DNA of 64,000 nt from Thalassobacterium sedimentorum (GCF_031127905.1 NZ_JARXIC010000005.1:124001-188000); one strand, 5' to 3'; numbered from the stretch's first letter, positions 37,598 to 47,140 are shown. Notes: a model not told the origin generated them from the sequence alone. Numbers and translations are program-made.

Positions 37598-39811
37598 ATG
37601 ATGCATCGCACGACCTTCGCCCTACTCTTCGGCTGGCTGTCACTCTTGACAGCCAGCGAGCCCACAGAGCCAGAACTGCCCTTACAGCAACTCAGAGAAA
37701 CCACGCTACTGGCCACTCGCAGTGAGCGCGAGTTAATGAAAACTCCGGGCAGTATCACTTCCATCAATTATGACACCTTTGCGCGTGAAGGCGTCAACAA
37801 TGCGGGCGACGTGGCACGCTATCAAACCGGGATTTCGATTCCCTTTGAATTCAGCGGGGGCGATTCACTGGTGCCTTACCGTGGCAGCGGATTCACCAAC
37901 TATCGTATGCGTGGAGTCGAAGGCAATCGCGTGCTCTTGATGATCGACGGCATTCGACAACCCGCTCAAATCGATGGTGCCGGCGGCAACGGGCGAGACT
38001 ACTTCGATCCCGGAATCTTTGAACGGGTTGAAATCCTTCGCGGCTCAGGCTCCAGCCTCTATGGCAGCGACGCGATGGGCGGCGTGGTTAGTTTTGAAAC
38101 ACGCTCGCTCGAAGAGGAGCTGGAAGCCTCCGAACGGCCCTGGCTACTCAATAACCGCTTAGGTTACCAAAGTGCCAACAACGAATTCAGCCACGTGCTC
38201 AACGCCGGCCTGCGCGAAGGCCCCTGGTATGTGGCACTCAGCAACGCTCTGCGCAGCGGAGAGGAAACAGAAAACGACAAAGGTGAAATCGCAGCCAATC
38301 CCCTCGACTCATGGAGTAACCACCTGCTGGGCAAGATTAGCTATCACATGGACGAGGCACAACAACTGACCTTCACCGCAGAGCATTTCAATCGTGAGCA
38401 AGATACCGATTTAGACAGTCTCAAATCCAACGGCGATGGCGTGAGTTCACTCCAAACCGTATTGGCAGAAACCATCGCCGACGACAGCCGCACGCGCTAC
38501 AGCATCGAATACCAGGACAGCAATGCGCATGCGCTTTGGGACCAACTCTCAGTCAAGCTCTACTACCAGTATTCCGAAACCAACACCGAGACGAATACCC
38601 AAACTCGCTTTGCCAACATCCTCTCCCGCGACCGGACCGACGACATCCAATTTGCGCAAAGCGCTCTCGGCCTGGCGACTCAGTTTACCAAAGAGTACCA
38701 AAGCTTCGGCATGGAGCACAGTTTCATCTATGGCATCGAGAGCTCGACCGAAAATGCCCAAAACAGCTTCACCCGCACAGACCGAGCCCTGGGCGGTAGC
38801 GACCCGGTCGAGCGTCCCGCCTTCGATGAAGCCGACCTACGTCGCTACGACCTGTTTTTCCAGAACTTGACGACGAAGGACCGCTGGCTCTTTCAAGCAG
38901 GCCTGCGGCTGGGCTACTACGAAATCCTACCGGCCAATAGCGACGACTTTCTGAACCAAACGAATGCCCCCGAAGCATCGTCCGACTATAGCAAGTTTTC
39001 CATCTCACCAAGTGCCTCCATCCAATACGAACTCAACGATGCAACCGTGCTCTGGGCCCGCTATGCCAAAGGCATCCGCAACCCCAGTGCAGAAGATTAT
39101 GTGGGCTTCTTCAATCACTCTGCCACTGGCGCCTATTTCAACCAAATCCCAAATCCCAACTTAGAAGAAGAAACCAGCGATTCCTTCGATCTAGGCATCA
39201 AATACGCCAGTGAATCACTGGAATTGGAGCTCACTACCTACTACACGCTCTATGATGGCTTTATCTCGCTGGAGACCATCGGACAAGAAGCGGGGCCACC
39301 CGTGACTGAAATCCAGCAAGCACGCAACATCGGGGAAGTGGAAATCTACGGCATCGACCTACGTGCCGACTATCAGTTAGGCGCGATCAGCGATGCCTTT
39401 AGCGGCTATAGCACAGGATTGAACTTAAGCTGGGCCGACGGACACAATAAAACCACCGACGACAATGTAAATACCGTCGATCCCTTCGAAGCCGTGCTGC
39501 ATTTCGGCTACGACTCAATCGACTCCGAAACTCCCTGGGGGCTCCGACTCTACGGCACCTATCGCGCCGAAAAAAAAGACACCACACGTGACTACGCATA
39601 CTACGTGCCGCCCGCCTCCTTCGTGCTCGACCTCACTGGCTATTGGAGCCTCTCCGAAAACATCAGCCTCAACTTCGGCCTACGCAACCTGACCGATGAG
39701 CGCTACTGGATCTGGAGCAGTTCCAGCAGCACAGACCACGAATCCCTGACTTCCGAATACAGCGTGCAACCAGGCCTAAACGGCTTCCTCTCCCTCAATA
39801 TCAAACTGTAA
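37598..39811 (+). CDS. TonB-dependent outer-membrane receptor, heme type
   Basis: 737 residues with a short signal peptide. The plug domain shows ELMKTPGSITSIN, YRGSGFTNYRMRGVEGNRVLLMIDGIRQP and the conserved GSGSSLYGSDAMGGVVSF. The 22-strand barrel ends in the aromatic-terminated NGFLSLNIKL. The region RNPSAEDYVGFFNHS...NPNLEEETS corresponds to the FRAP and NPNL boxes of heme/hemoglobin receptors with a His between them (FRAP is replaced by RNPS), and NLTDERYWIWSS resembles the end of that family. Together with hmuTUV and HugZ downstream this supports heme uptake. No TonB-ExbBD genes are in the window. Confidence 0.88.
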   Translation: MMHRTTFALLFGWLSLLTASEPTEPELPLQQLRETTLLATRSERELMKTPGSITSINYDTFAREGVNNAGDVARYQTGISIPFEFSGGDSLVPYRGSGFTNYRMRGVEGNRVLLMIDGIRQPAQIDGAGGNGRDYFDPGIFERVEILRGSGSSLYGSDAMGGVVSFETRSLEEELEASERPWLLNNRLGYQSANNEFSHVLNAGLREGPWYVALSNALRSGEETENDKGEIAANPLDSWSNHLLGKISYHMDEAQQLTFTAEHFNREQDTDLDSLKSNGDGVSSLQTVLAETIADDSRTRYSIEYQDSNAHALWDQLSVKLYYQYSETNTETNTQTRFANILSRDRTDDIQFAQSALGLATQFTKEYQSFGMEHSFIYGIESSTENAQNSFTRTDRALGGSDPVERPAFDEADLRRYDLFFQNLTTKDRWLFQAGLRLGYYEILPANSDDFLNQTNAPEASSDYSKFSISPSASIQYELNDATVLWARYAKGIRNPSAEDYVGFFNHSATGAYFNQIPNPNLEEETSDSFDLGIKYASESLELELTTYYTLYDGFISLETIGQEAGPPVTEIQQARNIGEVEIYGIDLRADYQLGAISDAFSGYSTGLNLSWADGHNKTTDDNVNTVDPFEAVLHFGYDSIDSETPWGLRLYGTYRAEKKDTTRDYAYYVPPASFVLDLTGYWSLSENISLNFGLRNLTDERYWIWSSSSSTDHESLTSEYSVQPGLNGFLSLNIKL

Positions 39812-39835
39812 ACAACAGATACAATACAACGACCA

Positions 39836-40699
39836 ATGAAAGCATCCAAATTTAAAAAGATCAGCTGTCAGCTGATCGCACTCACACTCACCGCAGCAGC
39901 GCTATCTGCGGAGTCCACTGCCCGTATCGTCACAGTCGGCGGCGCGGCCACCGAAATCGTATTTGCACTCAACCGAGGCAACGACGTCGTCGGAGTCGAC
40001 CTCTCCAGCACTTACCCCCAAGCCGCGACAAAGCTACCGCAGGTTGGCTATGTGCGTAGCATATCCGCAGAAGGCGTGCTCGCACTGGAGCCCACTCACA
40101 TCGTCGGCACTAGCGATATCGGTCCGGCCAATGCCCTCAATCAAATCAAAGCCAGCGGAGTGCCCACCAGCGTGATCCCCTCCCCCGGCTCTCCCGAAGA
40201 TTTATACCAAGCCATCCAAGTACTCGGAGAGGAACTGGAGCAAACAGAAGCTGCCACTCAATTAAAATCTAAAATAGAATCGCAACTCGCTAGTATTCAA
40301 AAACTGGAGACAAAACCAAAAGTGGTATTTTTCATGAGCAGCCCCGGACTCGGCCATCTAAATGCCGCAGGGCGCGGAACCAAAGCCACCGCCATGATTG
40401 AGCTGGCAGGCGGCGAAAATGTCATTCGCAGTCACCCCGGCTACAAGAGTATCTCGCATGAAGCACTGGTCGCCCTACAGCCCGACATCATTCTCATCGG
40501 ACTCGCTGAAGGCATGCCGCACAACGAAACACGCATCCTCGATGGCGTGCTCCACAACGCGGCCTGGCAAAACGTGCCCGCGGTGCGCGAAAAACAGGTG
40601 CACACAGTGCCACTCGGACGCACCCTGAGTTTTGGTGTGCGTGTAGGAGAGGCCGCCCTCGAACTTAACCAACTGTTTGCCGAGACAGTTTCGAACTAG
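39836..40699 (+). CDS. hmuT: Heme ABC transporter periplasmic binding protein
   Basis: 287 residues with a signal peptide (LIALTLTAAALSA). Cluster-8/class III binding protein of two lobes joined by a helix. RIVTVGGAATEIVFALNRG, VGYVRSISAEGVLALEPTHIVGTSDIGP, and GRGTKATAMIELAGGENVI followed by GYKSISHEALVALQPDIIL are the HmuT/ShuT pattern. It would accept heme from the outer-membrane receptor and hand it to the permease. It starts 24 bases after the receptor gene and abuts hmuU directly. Confidence 0.88.
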   Translation: MKASKFKKISCQLIALTLTAAALSAESTARIVTVGGAATEIVFALNRGNDVVGVDLSSTYPQAATKLPQVGYVRSISAEGVLALEPTHIVGTSDIGPANALNQIKASGVPTSVIPSPGSPEDLYQAIQVLGEELEQTEAATQLKSKIESQLASIQKLETKPKVVFFMSSPGLGHLNAAGRGTKATAMIELAGGENVIRSHPGYKSISHEALVALQPDIILIGLAEGMPHNETRILDGVLHNAAWQNVPAVREKQVHTVPLGRTLSFGVRVGEAALELNQLFAETVSN

Positions 40700-41755
40700 A
40701 TGCAGCCCAGCCCCACCAAGCGAATCTGGCAACAGCCCGGAGTGGTGCTCGGCTTGATTGCCCTGGGCCTGCTGCTGGCGATGTTTGTGAGCGCCGCCTT
40801 GGGCGATAAATCCATTCCGCCCACAACGGTCGTGCACGCTCTCCTGAATATGGAAGCACACGATGATGCCATCAATGGCATCATCGTGCGCGACATACGT
40901 GCCCCGCGCATACTGACTGCGGTACTGGTGGGGGCGACGCTGGCGATCGCAGGTGCAGTGCTGCAGGCCATCTTCCGCAATCCGCTGGCCGACCCGGGAC
41001 TCATCGGTGTCTCTGCCGGCGGAGCCGCAGGTGCGATCAGCTTTATCGTATTCGGCAGTTGGCTGATTCCGGCCAGCTGGCCCCTCCTACACGAAATAGG
41101 CATCAGTCTCTTCCCCATGGCGGGGGGCATCGGAGTGACCTTACTGGTTTATCGACTCGCACTGCATGAAGGCCGCATTCACGTAACAACCATGCTGCTA
41201 ATCGGGCTGGCGATGAATGCACTGGTCGGCGCCTTGATCGGATACGCCGTCTTTTTCTCCAACGACGATCAACTGCGCGACTACACCTTCTGGTCCTTAG
41301 GCAGCCTAGCCCGCGCCAACTGGAACGTATTGAGTTGGTTAGCCCCCATCATTGTGCTACTGATCAGCGCCCTACTCCGCTATCGCCGTCAACTGAACTT
41401 ACTACTGCTCGGTGAATACGAAGCCGTTCACCTCGGGCTCAATGTAGAAAAGCTGCGTCGGCGCCTCATATTGTTCACCGCGGGCGGGGTGGGACTGACT
41501 GTCGCCCTGTGCGGCATGATCGGCTTTGTCGGCCTCATCACACCGCACCTGTGTCGGCTCATGCTGGGGCCGGATCACCGCTGGCTACTGCCCGCTTCGG
41601 CCTTGATGGGAGCGACGACTCTAGTCATTGCCGACCTACTGGCCCGCATCAGCATACAATACTCCGAGCTTCCCCTGGGCGTGCTCACCGCCACAGTCGG
41701 AGCACCTTTTTTCCTATACTTAATCGTTCGAGCCAAGCGCCGGGCCAGCTTCTAA
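40700..41755 (+). CDS. hmuU: Heme ABC transporter permease (FecCD family)
   Basis: 351 residues beginning at the base after the hmuT stop. About ten hydrophobic helices. The FecCD signatures RDIRAPRILTAVLVGATLAIAGAVLQAIFRNPLADPGLIGVSAGG and FVGLITPHLCRLMLGPDHRWLLPASALMG are present, together with the coupling-helix region before the latter. It would pump heme inward as a dimer with HmuV. Only one base separates it from hmuV. Confidence 0.93.
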   Translation: MQPSPTKRIWQQPGVVLGLIALGLLLAMFVSAALGDKSIPPTTVVHALLNMEAHDDAINGIIVRDIRAPRILTAVLVGATLAIAGAVLQAIFRNPLADPGLIGVSAGGAAGAISFIVFGSWLIPASWPLLHEIGISLFPMAGGIGVTLLVYRLALHEGRIHVTTMLLIGLAMNALVGALIGYAVFFSNDDQLRDYTFWSLGSLARANWNVLSWLAPIIVLLISALLRYRRQLNLLLLGEYEAVHLGLNVEKLRRRLILFTAGGVGLTVALCGMIGFVGLITPHLCRLMLGPDHRWLLPASALMGATTLVIADLLARISIQYSELPLGVLTATVGAPFFLYLIVRAKRRASF

Positions 41756-41756
41756 C

Positions 41757-42572
41757 ATGTTACGCTGCGACAACATCACCGTCAAACGCGGCACCCGTGC
41801 CGTGCTACGCCAACTGCACTTCGATCTACAAGCTGCGGAGCTCATCGCTGTGATCGGCCCCAATGGTTCGGGCAAATCCACACTGCTCAAAGCCCTGACA
41901 GGCGAACTCGCCCTCGCCCGTGGCACGGTCGAGCTGAATGGCCAGTCCTTGGCCACGCAGATGCAACGCCCACAAGACATCGCACGCTGGCGCGCGGTGC
42001 TCCCCCAGCAAAGCGAGCTCGCGTTCAACTTCCCCGTGATCGATGTCGTGATGATGGGACGCAGCCCGCATCTCGCTCAGGTGGAACAGGCGCGCAATTT
42101 GGAAATCTGCGAAGCCGCACTCGAGCAAGTCGACTGCCTGGCCTTAAAAGACCGCCGCTATCAACACCTCTCAGGAGGTGAACGGCAGCGTGTGCACTTA
42201 GCCCGCGTGTTGGCTCAGCTGCACGAAGGCCTCAACTCAGACGGCCCCGCGCTACTCTTTCTGGACGAACCCACCGCCAATCTCGACCTGAAGCATCAAA
42301 TACAAATCCTCCATCTGGCCCGCCAATGTGCCGATCGCGGCGCAGCTGTCTTTCTGGTATTGCACGACCTGCAACAAGCACGTGCTTATGCCGACCGTGT
42401 GCTCATGCTCAAAGCCGGCCGTTCTGTTGCCTTCGGCAAAGCAGCCTCAGTGCTCTCCGCCAAACGAATTGAACGCGTATTCGACATTCCAGTGGAATGG
42501 GTACACCACGATGGTGATGCGCTTTTAAAAATCAAAAATCCTAACTCAAACACTACCAATACAACAACATGA
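41757..42572 (+). CDS. hmuV: Heme ABC transporter ATP-binding protein
   Basis: 271 residues. Walker A GPNGSGKSTLLKALTG near residue 34, Q-loop LPQQSELAF, the HmuV-like VMMGRSPH, signature [18 protein letters not shown], Walker B ALLFLDEPTANLD and the switch His in LVLHD are all intact. It lies one base after hmuU, and its stop overlaps the next ATG by four bases. Confidence 0.94.
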   Translation: MLRCDNITVKRGTRAVLRQLHFDLQAAELIAVIGPNGSGKSTLLKALTGELALARGTVELNGQSLATQMQRPQDIARWRAVLPQQSELAFNFPVIDVVMMGRSPHLAQVEQARNLEICEAALEQVDCLALKDRRYQHLSGGERQRVHLARVLAQLHEGLNSDGPALLFLDEPTANLDLKHQIQILHLARQCADRGAAVFLVLHDLQQARAYADRVLMLKAGRSVAFGKAASVLSAKRIERVFDIPVEWVHHDGDALLKIKNPNSNTTNTTT

Positions 42573-43120
42573 CCGAAAACAAAGATACCATACCACAAAG
42601 CGCCCACACTGGCTACGCTTCGCTCCTTTCCGGATTTCAGTCCATTCAACTTGGCACCGTGTCGACTAGCGGCACCCCCGAAGCCAGCTACGCGCCCGCC
42701 GTGCTCACCGAGTCACGCGACTTTTACGTGCATGTGAGCGAGCTCTCAGCACACACCGCTAACTTGCGCGACACACAAAAAGCCTCCGTGCTACTGATCG
42801 AAGACGAAGAAACCTGCGAGCAAATCTTCGCCCGCAAGCGTGTCACCTACGCTTGCACCACCGCAGAAGTCGAGCGCGATTCCGCCGAATGGAAGGACGC
42901 GATGGAGCGCTTTAGCGAAAAATTTGGTGGCATTATGAACCACTTAAAAGGCATGCAAGATTTTCACCTGATCCGCTTGAGCCCCAAGTCTGGTCGATTG
43001 GTCGTCGGTTTTGGGCAAGCCTACGACATCAGTGGCGAGCAAATGGAAGCACTCAGCCACGTGCGCGGCTTCAATGGCAAAGGCCACCGCAACGAACCCG
43101 CCACCGCCCACGCAAAATAA
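42569..43120 (+). CDS. HugZ/HutZ-like heme-utilisation protein
   Basis: 183 residues, starting in an ATGA overlap with hmuV. The sequence YASLLSGFQSIQLGTVSTSGTPEASYAPAVL is the split-barrel core of the pyridoxamine-phosphate-oxidase-like family, and GRLVVGFGQAYDISGEQ matches the C-terminal part of HugZ/HutZ, which bind and break down or store heme. A His-containing tail (GKGHRNEPATAHAK) could contribute a heme ligand. It lies at the end of a heme-uptake operon, as in Vibrio and Helicobacter relatives. Whether it is a heme oxygenase cannot be told here. Confidence 0.82.
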   Translation: MTENKDTIPQSAHTGYASLLSGFQSIQLGTVSTSGTPEASYAPAVLTESRDFYVHVSELSAHTANLRDTQKASVLLIEDEETCEQIFARKRVTYACTTAEVERDSAEWKDAMERFSEKFGGIMNHLKGMQDFHLIRLSPKSGRLVVGFGQAYDISGEQMEALSHVRGFNGKGHRNEPATAHAK

Positions 43121-43126
43121 AAGATC

Positions 43127-43429
43127 ATGAGCACACCTGAAAGCCCACTTAGCAGTCAAGACATTGCCCGCATCATCAGTCACATGAACGAAGATCATGC
43201 CGACTCGGTGCTCGCCTATGCCCAGCACTTCGGGCGCTTACCCGAAGCAAGCGCGGCGCAAATCGTCACACTCGACGAGAATACGCTCACAATCCAGGCA
43301 AAGGTCGGAGACGAAGTTCGGAATATAAAAATACCCTTCAAGCACTCACTCGAATCTACCCACGATGCTCACATGACCATGATTCAGATGTCAAAAGCAG
43401 CCAAACGTGCCTTAAGTCATTTAGAATAA
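43127..43429 (+). CDS. Stand-alone DUF2470 protein of heme locus
   Basis: 100 residues, six bases after the HugZ-like gene. IARIISHMNEDHADSVLAYAQHFG, then a beta segment and NIKIPFKHSLESTHDAHMTMIQMSKAAK, match DUF2470. In many bacteria and in plants this domain is fused to the C-terminus of a HugZ/pyridoxamine-oxidase-like domain. Here the two parts are separate adjacent genes, likely acting as a complex. It is the last gene of the heme operon. Confidence 0.8.
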   Translation: MSTPESPLSSQDIARIISHMNEDHADSVLAYAQHFGRLPEASAAQIVTLDENTLTIQAKVGDEVRNIKIPFKHSLESTHDAHMTMIQMSKAAKRALSHLE

Positions 43430-43434
43430 TAGCT

Positions 43435-43478
43435 GCACGTCGCGGTGCTTCGCCCGTAGACGAAGCACTGCAACGTGC
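43435..43478. terminator. Long near-perfect hairpin between convergent genes
   Basis: An 18-pair stem with one mismatch and one G-T pair has arms 43435-43452 and 43461-43478 and the loop CCCGTAGA. It starts six bases after the heme operon and ends 16 bases before the stop of the convergent gene. There is no strong U-tract on either side, so it may slow both polymerases or protect 3' ends instead of being a classical terminator. Confidence 0.5.
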
Positions 43479-43493
43479 CTCATAAAACTGCCT

Positions 43494-44222
43494 TTACTGC
43501 GTATCTCCTTCTGGTATATCGAATATGCCCACAGTCAGTGGCTTATTCACCTTAATTTCGTGCAGAAAAATAGTGTGTAATTTACGACCACTTTCGTAAT
43601 ATTCGATCGCCTTGGGGAACTTAATACCTCCTACGGTTTGCGATCCAACCCCAATACTCTCGACTCCATTCTCAGTGATGGTCGAGACCAATGTATCTTC
43701 AGCAACCGAGAAATAACGCACAGTTTTAGGACCACCAGGATATTCGTATAGGAGCTTGTAGCACCGCGTGTCACGATAAGTCTCCGTTCCCACCAAACTC
43801 ACCTTTTCACCATTGCTAAAATCTGGACGGTAGAAATTAAAAAATTGACGCGTGCTATAAGTGACACGCTCTAACTCCGGACCGATCAAGTCACGCATTT
43901 GAGAGGCTTCTGCGTTCAGATTCGAGCGTATAATACATCCCCGATTACCATCCAAGATAGTGGTTTCAACGATATCATCGACCTTAATCTCCAGGCGCTG
44001 AGAAAGTGGTTTACGAGCAACAATCAACAGTGTCGCAGATGGCATATTAGTATTCGCAGGCTCGAGACTCCCCACTAATTCCATGGTCACCAACCCATCA
44101 AGTGCTGCATCATTTCCGATAGTCGCGCGTGCTCGGTTAATAACTTCGTGCTCACTAAGCTCTTGCCCCCAGAGCGATGTCGCGAACATACATAATAAAC
44201 AGGTATGCAATAATATCTTCAT
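43494..44222 (-). CDS. Secreted LolA-like outer-membrane lipoprotein-sorting family protein
   Basis: 242 residues from the ATG at 44222, which begins the leader MKILLHTCLLCMFATSLWG; the frame is open further upstream into guaA but that is not plausible. The mature part starts ELSEHEVINRARATIGNDAAL and is all-beta, with TYRDTRCYKLLYEY and FPKAIEYYESGRKL. This is the pattern of the LolA/LppX-like half-barrel proteins that carry lipid-modified cargo across the periplasm. It lies 43 bases after guaA. Cargo unknown. Confidence 0.6.
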   Translation of the reverse strand: MKILLHTCLLCMFATSLWGQELSEHEVINRARATIGNDAALDGLVTMELVGSLEPANTNMPSATLLIVARKPLSQRLEIKVDDIVETTILDGNRGCIIRSNLNAEASQMRDLIGPELERVTYSTRQFFNFYRPDFSNGEKVSLVGTETYRDTRCYKLLYEYPGGPKTVRYFSVAEDTLVSTITENGVESIGVGSQTVGGIKFPKAIEYYESGRKLHTIFLHEIKVNKPLTVGIFDIPEGDTQ

Positions 44223-44265
44223 ATCGATGTACTGTAGACCGCAATGACGGCATTTTGTTCGAGAC

Positions 44266-45813
44266 TTACTCCCACTCAATAGTGCTAGGGGGCTTCGAAC
44301 TGATGTCGAGCACGACACGATTACAACCAGACACCTCGTTAATGATGCGGCTGGAAATCGTGCGCAGCACTTCATAAGGCACGCGCGCCCAGTCAGCAGT
44401 CATCGCATCCACACTCTCAACGATGCGCAGTGCGACCACGTTTTCGTAGGTGCGCTCGTCGCCCATCACGCCGACGGTTTTGACCGGCAAGAAGACGCAG
44501 AAAGATTGCCAAACTTTGTAGTAGAGATCAGAGGCCATCATTTCCTCTTGTAGGATCGCATCGGCCTTGCGCAGCACGACCAAATCTTCGCGTTTGATCG
44601 GTCCCATCACACGGACGCCCAAACCCGGTCCGGGGAATGGCTGGCGCCAGACCACTTCCTTAGGCAGGCCCAACTGAGTGCCGAGCTCGCGCACCTCATC
44701 CTTAAATAGCTCGCGCAGAGGCTCGAGCAGTTTGAGGTTCATCTTCTCAGGCAAGCCACCCACATTGTGGTGGCTCTTAATCAGCGCCGCAGGATTACCA
44801 TCGATGGCGACCGACTCAATTACGTCTGGATAGAGTGTGCCTTGAGCTAAAAAAGTGTAATTACCGCGCTCTTTGAGTTCGGTCACGGCCTCATCGAACA
44901 CCTCGACAAAGGAATTACCGATAATCTTCCGCTTCGTTTCGGGATCCGAAATTCCAGCCAAACGATCCAGGAAGAAATCTGCCTTGTCAGCCACCCGCAC
45001 ATCGAGATCGAAGTGGTCGCCGTAAAGTTTCTCGACTTGCTCACGTTCATGTAAGCGCAAGAGACCATTGTCCACGAAGACGCAAGTGAGCTGTTTACCG
45101 ATCGCCTTATGAATCAGCGCGGCGGCCACCGAAGAGTCGACCCCGCCAGAAAGCCCCAAAATCACGCGTTCGTCCCCGACCGTGTCTTTAATTTTCTGCA
45201 CGCTTTCTTCGATATAATTGGCCATCGACCAATCTGCAGCGCAGTTACAAATCTTAAACAGGAAGTTGGCAATCACCTCCGTGCCCATCTCAGAGTGCGC
45301 CACTTCCGGATGAAATTGCATACCATAGAAATTACGCTCCGCATCTTGAATCGTCGCGAAAGGAGAATTCTCGGTTGAGGCCACTGCTTCAAAGCCTGCT
45401 GGTAGTGCTTCCAGGCGATCACCATGGGAATTCCAGACGCGTAGCGTATCCGGCAGACCGTCGAAAAGTTTGCCCTTAATCGCAATATTTAAAGTGCCAT
45501 GGCCGAACTCGCGCTCTTCACTTTTGCCGACACGTCCACCTAGCATGTGCGCCATCAATTGCTCACCATAGCAAATGCCGAGCACAGGCAGGCCCAGCTC
45601 AAACACCTTGGCATCGGGGCGCGGGGAGCCATCCAGCAAAACTGAAGAAGGCCCGCCCGACAAGATGACGCCTTGGGCACCCGCTTCTTTGAGCACGCTC
45701 GCCTGGGTATTGTATGGGTAGATGCGTGATAGCACATTGGCTTCGCGAATGCGTCGAGCAATGACTTGCGTATACTGTGAGCCGAAGTCGAGAACTGCAA
45801 TATGGTCTGGCAT
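44266..45813 (-). CDS. guaA: GMP synthase (glutamine-hydrolysing)
   Basis: 515 residues from the ATG at 45813 (another ATG lies three codons upstream). It makes GMP from XMP and glutamine. The class I amidotransferase half has the catalytic Cys in [15 protein letters not shown] and His/Glu in [11 protein letters not shown]. The ATP-pyrophosphatase half has the loop [16 protein letters not shown], and the dimerisation domain ends in the expected [13 protein letters not shown]. Length is standard. Confidence 0.97.
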   Translation of the reverse strand: MPDHIAVLDFGSQYTQVIARRIREANVLSRIYPYNTQASVLKEAGAQGVILSGGPSSVLLDGSPRPDAKVFELGLPVLGICYGEQLMAHMLGGRVGKSEEREFGHGTLNIAIKGKLFDGLPDTLRVWNSHGDRLEALPAGFEAVASTENSPFATIQDAERNFYGMQFHPEVAHSEMGTEVIANFLFKICNCAADWSMANYIEESVQKIKDTVGDERVILGLSGGVDSSVAAALIHKAIGKQLTCVFVDNGLLRLHEREQVEKLYGDHFDLDVRVADKADFFLDRLAGISDPETKRKIIGNSFVEVFDEAVTELKERGNYTFLAQGTLYPDVIESVAIDGNPAALIKSHHNVGGLPEKMNLKLLEPLRELFKDEVRELGTQLGLPKEVVWRQPFPGPGLGVRVMGPIKREDLVVLRKADAILQEEMMASDLYYKVWQSFCVFLPVKTVGVMGDERTYENVVALRIVESVDAMTADWARVPYEVLRTISSRIINEVSGCNRVVLDISSKPPSTIEWE

Positions 45814-45924
45814 AGGATGCAAATTAAGAGTTATGAAACTGGAATTAAGAAATTATACGGCGAAACTCGACGGATCGAGCAATGGCAGGCTTCATATGTA
45901 AAGCGTGCACACAAATTTAAGAAA

Positions 45925-46158
45925 CTAAAAACGAAGCCTACCATTAGTAAAGCCACATTGGGGGCAATCGCATTCTTCGCTAAGATGAGGTCCTGTATAA
46001 ATTTGACTGCATTTAATGCAATGGTAGATCACCTTAGCACGCTGTGCATCATGCAGATGCCGGTCACGCCAATCATAGTAAAACCAGAGCCCAAAGAGCA
46101 GAACAAAACCCGCCCCAAGATAGAGCAGGAAAAAAATATCCACATTGAGCCCAACCAC
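45925..46158 (-). CDS. Small membrane protein with a zinc ribbon
   Basis: 77 residues. One N-terminal membrane helix (FFLLYLGAGFVLLFGLWFYY) is followed by a basic stretch and a zinc-ribbon-like domain: HCIKCSQIY, then EECDCPQCGFTNGRLRF, giving CxxC and CxxC pairs plus an extra Cys. It lies between prs and guaA on the same strand, 17 bases after prs. I do not recognise a named family. It could be a membrane-tethered metal or RNA binder. The Cys pattern supports a real gene over the antisense reading frame on the plus strand. Confidence 0.65.
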   Translation of the reverse strand: MVGLNVDIFFLLYLGAGFVLLFGLWFYYDWRDRHLHDAQRAKVIYHCIKCSQIYTGPHLSEECDCPQCGFTNGRLRF

Positions 46159-46175
46159 AGGTTTAACAGGTTTAA

Positions 46176-47129
46176 CTAGAAGCCTTTGATATCAAAGAGC
46201 CCCGTAACACTCTCATTATCGTGAATACGACGAATCCCCTCGCCGAGCAAGTCAGCCACACTCAGCACAGTGATCGGCACTCCTGGACGAGTTTGCACAG
46301 GCGTAGTATTAGTGGTAATGAGCTGATCGATCATACCACCTGCAAGACGCTCGTAACCCATCTCATTCAAAACCCCGTGACTAACTGCAGCCATAACGCT
46401 CTTGGCACCGTGTTCCTTAAGCAGCTTAGCCGCGGCACAAAGCGTGCCCGCCGTTTCCGTCATATCATCGACCAACAGGATATCGCGCCCCTCAGTCTCC
46501 CCCACTAGTGATGTCGCTTCAACCGTTTCTGCACTCGTACGACGTTTAGCAATAAATCCCAGCGGCACATCCAACATCCCCGCGTAAGCAGAGGCCATCT
46601 TCATGCCTCCTACGTCTGGCGAAAAGAGCGTCAAATTCTTAGTATCAATATCCTTCAGATACTGAAAGAGCACCGGCGAAGCATACAAATGATCAACAGG
46701 AATATCAAAGAACCCCTGTATCTGTTGCGCGTGCAAATCAACGGTGAGCACACGGTCCGTGCCCGCAGAAACCAACAAATTAGCGACCAGTTTCGAAGTA
46801 ATCGGCACACGAGGCTGATCCTTACGATCCTGACGGGCATAGCCATAAAAGGGAATGACTGCTGTAATACGATTTGCGGAAGCACGGCGTGCCGCATCGA
46901 TCATGATGAACAATTCCATCAAATTCTGATTGGCCGGATTACAAGTAGACTGAATAATAAATACATCAGCGCCGCGTACATTCTCATTAATACGAACGAA
47001 ACTTTCTCCATCGGGAAAGCTGATGACATCAGCTTCTGCAAGCGGCACACCGAGAGATTGGCAAATCTCTTTCGCTAGAGCGGGATTGGAATTGCCGCTA
47101 AATATTTTAAGGGAGCTATCTTTCATCAT
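46176..47129 (-). CDS. prs: Ribose-phosphate pyrophosphokinase
   Basis: 317 residues. It makes PRPP from ribose 5-phosphate and ATP, feeding purine, pyrimidine, histidine and NAD synthesis. KIFSGNSNPALAKEI, FPDGESFVRINENVRG, PFYGYARQDRKDQPRVPIT, the DLHAQQIQGFFD signature and the PRPP-binding loop ILLVDDMTETAGTL are all present. Length is standard. It lies 11 bases after lpxD on the same strand. Confidence 0.97.
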   Translation of the reverse strand: MMKDSSLKIFSGNSNPALAKEICQSLGVPLAEADVISFPDGESFVRINENVRGADVFIIQSTCNPANQNLMELFIMIDAARRASANRITAVIPFYGYARQDRKDQPRVPITSKLVANLLVSAGTDRVLTVDLHAQQIQGFFDIPVDHLYASPVLFQYLKDIDTKNLTLFSPDVGGMKMASAYAGMLDVPLGFIAKRRTSAETVEATSLVGETEGRDILLVDDMTETAGTLCAAAKLLKEHGAKSVMAAVSHGVLNEMGYERLAGGMIDQLITTNTTPVQTRPGVPITVLSVADLLGEGIRRIHDNESVTGLFDIKGF

Positions 47130-47140
47130 GATTCGTTCTG

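Noticed and set aside
45802-46179. 125-codon plus-strand frame opposite the zinc-ribbon gene
   Set aside because: The minus-strand product has a membrane helix and paired cysteines, while the plus-strand product has no recognisable features and overlaps the ends of guaA and prs.
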